A stretch of 64,000 nucleotides of DNA from an uncultured Novosphingobium sp. GTDB lineage: Bacteria > Pseudomonadota > Alphaproteobacteria > Sphingomonadales > Sphingomonadaceae. Below the pieces are notes generated by a model. That model saw only the letters and a list, made by a program, of their open reading frames with translations, did no database searches and had not been told where the DNA came from. Location: the NCBI GenBank assembly GCA_946886075.1, contig CAMPHR010000015.1, forward strand, positions 10,992-74,991. The letters run 5' to 3'. Positions 60,692 through 64,000 of this stretch are shown in pieces (positions within the stretch are counted from its first letter, which is position 1; each line of letters starts with the position of its first letter). The translations under genes and the position numbers were made by a program.

Positions 60692-61537
60692 ATGGTAGGC
60701 ATCACAAACAAGACGCTGATCGCCGAAATCCGTCGGCAGCAGCAGCTTTCGCAAGGCATCATCGAAGGGCAGACCGCCATTTCGACCGGCATCACGCTGA
60801 CCAAGCCGTCGGACAATGCGCTCGCCTGGGTGCAGGTGTCGGAAATCGGCAAGGCGCAGGCGCAGCAGTCCTCCTGGCAGGCCAATGTCAGCTATGGTCA
60901 GGGCCGCGCCGCCAACGCCGAATCCAATCTGGAAGAGATCAACAACCTGCTTATCAGCGCGCAGGAACTGGTGACCTCCGCCCGGAACGGATCGCTCAAC
61001 GATGCGCAGCGCACCGCGATCTACGAAGATGTGAAGGGCATTCGCGAGGCGATCGGCTCGCTGCTCAACCAGTCCGATTATCAGGGCGTGCCGGTATTCG
61101 ACGACACCCAAAGCGTGCTGGTCCCGGTGAGTCGCGGGCTGAAGCTGGCGGTTGTCGGCACCCGGCAGGAGGTTTCGGAAGGGATCGACGTCGGTGGCAC
61201 GCCGATGACGCTCGACGGCATATTGGGCCAGGCGCTCACCGCCTTGCAGGGCGGCACCGACGCGGACCTCCAGTCTGCGCTGACCGCGATCAAGGCCGGG
61301 CAGAGCCACGTCACCATCGAACAGGCGAAGCAAGGTGTCCGCAGCGACCGGCTGGACGTGACCGGCAACCGGCTGACCAGCGTTGACCTCGACCTCAAGG
61401 AACGCCGACAGGGCTTGGAGTCAACGGACCTCTCAGAAGTCATCTCGTCGGTGAAGAGCAAACTGCTCCAACTCGAAGCCGCCCAATCCGCCTTCGCACG
61501 CATCAATCAGCAGACGCTGTTCGACCTGATCCGTTAA
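60692..61537 (+). CDS. flgL: Hook-filament junction protein FlgL (HAP3)
   Basis: The 281-residue protein is flagellin-like at both ends: GQTAISTGITLTKPSDNALA and ESNLEEINNLLISAQELVTS near the N-terminus, LLQLEAAQSAFARINQQTLF at the C-terminus. Position after flgK fits. It is last in the flgG-flgL unit; a family B repeat follows. Confidence 0.92.
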   Translation: MVGITNKTLIAEIRRQQQLSQGIIEGQTAISTGITLTKPSDNALAWVQVSEIGKAQAQQSSWQANVSYGQGRAANAESNLEEINNLLISAQELVTSARNGSLNDAQRTAIYEDVKGIREAIGSLLNQSDYQGVPVFDDTQSVLVPVSRGLKLAVVGTRQEVSEGIDVGGTPMTLDGILGQALTALQGGTDADLQSALTAIKAGQSHVTIEQAKQGVRSDRLDVTGNRLTSVDLDLKERRQGLESTDLSEVISSVKSKLLQLEAAQSAFARINQQTLFDLIR

Positions 61538-61556
61538 GGTAAAGACTGCCCACTCC

Positions 61557-61633
61557 GTCATCCCAGCGAAAGCTGGGATCTCAGGAGAGGACACGGCCAC
61601 GCTGCCCAAGATCCCAGCCTCCGCTGGGATGAC
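61557..61633. repeat. Inverted repeat, family B, copy 3
   Basis: GTCATCCCAGCGAAAGCTGG at the left and CCAGCCTCCGCTGGGATGAC at the right. It lies between flgL and motA, ahead of the motA sigma-28 promoter, and may separate the two transcripts. Confidence 0.85.
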
Positions 61634-61692
61634 GAAAAAGATCGAAAATCGTTCGTCCTAAACCTCCCGCTAACCATTGCGCGTTAACCATC

Positions 61693-61719
61693 TAACGCAA
61701 GCGCATCTTGCGCCGTTTA
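61693..61719 (+). promoter_or_regulatory. Sigma-28 promoter of motAB
   Basis: TAAC (61693-61696), 15 bases, GCCGTTTA (61712-61719). The first in-frame ATG (61721) lies too close to the -10 to be the start, which supports the ATG at 61757. Confidence 0.75.
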
Positions 61720-61756
61720 GATGATCGCCCAGCGGGCAGAATTTTCAGGGGTACTC

Positions 61757-62620
61757 ATGTTCGCAATCATTGGCCTGGTCGTGCTGCTCGCCATGGTATT
61801 TGGCGGCTTCATCTTCACGGGCGGCGACATCGGTCCCGTGCTTCACGCCCTCCCCCATGAGATGCTCATCATCGGCGGCGCCGCCGTCGGCGCGCTGATC
61901 ATCGGCAATTCGGGCGCGGATCTGAAGGCGCTGGGCGGCGGCCTCGGCAAAGTCTTCAAAGGCCCCAAATATAAGAAGCAGGATTTTCTCGACTGCATCT
62001 TCCTCGTCTCGCGCCTGATGAAGACGCTGCGGGTCGAAGGTCCGGTCGCACTGGAACCGCATATCGAGGACCCCGTCAGCTCGACGATCTTCTCCGAATA
62101 TCCCCGCCTGATGGCCGACAAGACGCTCATCCACCTGATGAGCGACACGCTGCGCCTCGTCGTCGTCTCCTCCGGCACGCTCGATCCGCATGCGGTCGAA
62201 GAGGTCATGGACAACGCGCTCAAGACCCATCATCACGAGGCATTGAAGCCCGCTGACAATCTCCAGGGCCTCGCCGACGCGCTCCCCGCGCTCGGCATCG
62301 TCGCGGCGGTTCTTGGCGTCGTGAAGACCATGGGATCGATCGACCAGCCCCCGGCGATTCTGGGCGGCATGATCGGTTCGGCGCTCGTCGGCACCTTCCT
62401 CGGCGTGTTGCTCGCCTATGGCATGGTCGGCCCCTTCGCCAACCGTTGCCGCGCGGTGATCGAGGCGGACGGCGCCATGTACCATGTCGTAAAGCAGATC
62501 ATCATCGCCTCTCTCCACGGCCACCCGCAGCCGCTCGTCATCGAAGCGGCGCGCTCCAGCCTGACCCACGCCAACCAGCCGGCCTTTGCCGAAGTCTTCG
62601 ACGGCATGCGGGGCAAATAA
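61757..62620 (+). CDS. motA: Flagellar stator protein MotA
   Basis: The 287-residue four-span protein conducts protons with MotB and drives FliG. It has FAIIGLVVLLAMVFGGFIFT, the cytoplasmic charged loop with SRLMKTLRVEGP, and the conserved helices NLQGLADALPALGIVAAVLG and GGMIGSALVGTFLGVLLAYG with the expected prolines. AGGGG lies six bases before the ATG at 61757. motB follows after 3 bases. Confidence 0.95.
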   Translation: MFAIIGLVVLLAMVFGGFIFTGGDIGPVLHALPHEMLIIGGAAVGALIIGNSGADLKALGGGLGKVFKGPKYKKQDFLDCIFLVSRLMKTLRVEGPVALEPHIEDPVSSTIFSEYPRLMADKTLIHLMSDTLRLVVVSSGTLDPHAVEEVMDNALKTHHHEALKPADNLQGLADALPALGIVAAVLGVVKTMGSIDQPPAILGGMIGSALVGTFLGVLLAYGMVGPFANRCRAVIEADGAMYHVVKQIIIASLHGHPQPLVIEAARSSLTHANQPAFAEVFDGMRGK

Positions 62621-62623
62621 GCC

Positions 62624-63679
62624 ATGTCGGACAAGAAGCGCGGCGCGAACGAGCCTGAACCACGGCCAATCATCGTCAAGAAGATCATCGTCGATGGCCA
62701 TGGCGGCCATCACGGCGGCGCGTGGAAGGTCGCCTATGCCGACTTCGTGACGGCAATGATGGCCTTCTTCCTACTAATGTGGCTGCTGGGTGCGACCACG
62801 GAGAAGCAGCGTAAGGGCCTGGCCGACTATTTCACGCCGACATTGGTCGAACTGAAAATGTCGTCCGCTGGCTCAAGCGGCCTGTTCGGCGGCGATTCCA
62901 TGGTCAGCAAGGAAAATTATCCCACGACCGGCGGTCAGGGCAACCTCGCCATCACCATCCCGCGCGATTCCACCGGCACGAAGGACCAGGGAGGCAAGGC
63001 CACCCGCGCCATCGACCGCGCCAAGTTCGAAGCGGTGAAGAAAGAACTGGAAGCGCGCATGGCCCGCAAGAAGGGCATGGACAAGCTACGCCGCAACGTC
63101 CGCTTCACCGAAACCCGCGAAGGCCTGCGCATCGACCTGATCGACGAAGCCAATTTCGCGATGTTCGCCATGGGCACCGACCGGCTGCTGCCTCAGGCGC
63201 GCGATCTGGTGAGCGAAGTGGCGGGCGTGGTGCGCGGCATGGACAATCCGCTGATCGTGCGCGGCCATACCGACGGCCTGCCCTACAGCTCGGGCCAGAG
63301 CATGAACAATTGGATGCTGTCCTCCGCCCGCGCCGAAGCCACCCGCAAGACGCTGGCGGCAAGCGGCATCGGCAACGACCGCTTCGCCCGCATCGAAGGC
63401 GTCGCCGACCGCGAACCCTTCGCCAAGGGCAATGTCTACGACCCGCGCAACCGGCGCATGTCGATCATCCTAGGCTGGAGCCGCGACAGCAACACCGGCA
63501 GCGACGATCAGGGGCAGGACCAGGAAACCCGCGCGGCGATCAAGGAACGCGACAACCCGGTACGGGTGGCACGCGAAGAAGCGACGAAGATCGACATGGG
63601 CGGCACGGGATTGCCCGCAGGCGTTCAGCTGATGAACCCGACAGCGCCGGGCACGTCGAGCAAGCCGGGCAAGCATTGA
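62624..63679 (+). CDS. motB: Flagellar stator protein MotB
   Basis: The 351-residue protein has the N-terminal membrane segment with the proton-accepting Asp40 (KVAYADFVTAMMAFFLLMWL), a plug/linker, and a C-terminal OmpA-type peptidoglycan-binding domain with VRGHTDGLPYSSGQSMNNW, LSSARAEATRKTLAASGI and ADREPFAKGNVYDPRNRR. It is co-transcribed with motA and anchors the stator to the wall. Confidence 0.96.
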   Translation: MSDKKRGANEPEPRPIIVKKIIVDGHGGHHGGAWKVAYADFVTAMMAFFLLMWLLGATTEKQRKGLADYFTPTLVELKMSSAGSSGLFGGDSMVSKENYPTTGGQGNLAITIPRDSTGTKDQGGKATRAIDRAKFEAVKKELEARMARKKGMDKLRRNVRFTETREGLRIDLIDEANFAMFAMGTDRLLPQARDLVSEVAGVVRGMDNPLIVRGHTDGLPYSSGQSMNNWMLSSARAEATRKTLAASGIGNDRFARIEGVADREPFAKGNVYDPRNRRMSIILGWSRDSNTGSDDQGQDQETRAAIKERDNPVRVAREEATKIDMGGTGLPAGVQLMNPTAPGTSSKPGKH

Positions 63680-63707
63680 TTGATAGTGGAGAGGGTGGGA
63701 ACCTTCT

Positions 63708-63883
63708 CCCCTCCCGCAAGCGGGAGGGGTCGGGGGTGGGCCTGCGCGACGTTGGCGGCGTCGTCAACGGCTAGGCCGGAAGCTCGCTGCGCTCGCACCC
63801 ACCCCTAGCCCCTCCCGCCTGCGGGAGGGGGATGCCATTGATTTAGATTGCCTCATTCTCCCTCTCCCCTTCAGGGGAGAGGG
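63708..63883. repeat. Cluster of three GC-rich hairpins after motB
   Basis: CCCCTCCCGC/GCGGGAGGGG occurs twice (63708-63729, 63809-63830), and CCCTCTCCCC/GGGGAGAGGG once (63860-63883). The first lies 29 bases after the motB stop and could end that transcript. No gene is visible between 63680 and the window end. Confidence 0.7.
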
Positions 63884-63910
63884 CCGGGGAGAGGGGGCAA
63901 CGGTAGATCG

Positions 63911-63983
63911 GTCCAGGGGGGGGGCGCCCCGCGGGCGGGGGGGGCGCCCCCCCCCCCGCCCCGGGGGGGGGGGGGGGGGGGGT
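63911..63983. other. Homopolymer G/C tract, probable low-quality contig end
   Basis: Runs of 8-11 G or C alternate and end in more than 20 consecutive Gs, followed by 18 bases of A/T-rich sequence. This composition is unlike anything else in the window and suggests sequencing or assembly noise. Confidence 0.7.
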
Positions 63984-64000
63984 TATAGAAATAAAAGACA

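Noticed and set aside
19499..61633. Dispersed inverted repeats as a CRISPR array or insertion sequences
   Set aside because: Copies are single, kilobases apart, without regular spacers, and no cas or transposase gene is linked. They are palindromic intergenic elements.
61721..61723. ATG at 61721 as the motA start
   Set aside because: It lies two bases after the sigma-28 -10 element and would be upstream of the transcription start. The ATG at 61757 has a good ribosome binding site.

Overview
The window is high-GC chromosomal DNA from an alphaproteobacterium, most likely a sphingomonad (Sphingobium/Sphingomonas type). This is inferred from the bc1 operon (Rieske, cytochrome b, cytochrome c1), a CpdR-like regulator beside an N-formylglutamate amidohydrolase-family gene, a FlbD-like flagellar activator, and short mosaic inverted repeats whose arms read CGTTCGGGCTGAG...CTCAGGGCGAACGG. 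I saw no transposase, integrase, tRNA, rRNA or CRISPR array.

The first 25 kb is housekeeping and metabolic. It holds the N-terminal part of a GAF/GAF/PAS histidine kinase running off the left edge; pcm; and a sugar module (LacI regulator, SMP-30 lactonase, secreted aldose 1-epimerase, FucP-type transporter). Then come the N-formylglutamate amidohydrolase/cpdR pair, dctA, apt with a nucleoside phosphorylase-like gene, petABC, trmL-hemF-GNAT, a membrane protein, lipB, a lipoprotein, a secreted unknown protein, queC-queE, a DUF3617-like protein, hslO and argD-argF.

From 25 kb to the right edge lies one almost uninterrupted flagellar island. Leftward from 41.5 kb run a sigma-54 activator, fliE-F-G-H-I-J-K-L-M-N-O-P-Q-R, flhB, an unrecognised 155-residue protein, fliD and fliS. 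Rightward come flagellin and opgGH (osmoregulated periplasmic glucans). Leftward again are sltF-flhA-fliA, flgM-flgN, flgA and a small second MotAB-like pair. Rightward from 53 kb are flgB-C-D-E-F, flgG-H-I-J-K-L and motAB. No chemotaxis gene is visible.

The regulatory logic can be read in the DNA. Three sigma-54 promoters (GG-N10-GC) precede sltF-flhA-fliA, flgB and flgG. Five sigma-28 promoters (TAAA-like, N15, GCCGTNNN-like) precede flagellin, fliD, flgM, motA and the unrecognised 155-residue gene. Palindromes built from CGGCAA/TTGCCG lie upstream of the flgB promoter and between the activator and flagellin; they are good candidates for binding sites of the FlbD-like activator. FliA and its antagonist FlgM are both present, so the cascade activator/sigma-54, then FliA/FlgM, then late genes is largely contained in the window (rpoN is not).

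Points to follow up are: the sigma-28-controlled unknown gene, FliM without its CheY-binding N-terminus, a hairpin over the fliM ribosome binding site, a very short hook protein, a second miniature stator pair, and a repeat whose sequence has become the N-terminus of FlgH. The mosaic repeats also share one orientation relative to transcription inside operons. The last ~90 bases are homopolymer G/C and look like a low-quality contig end.
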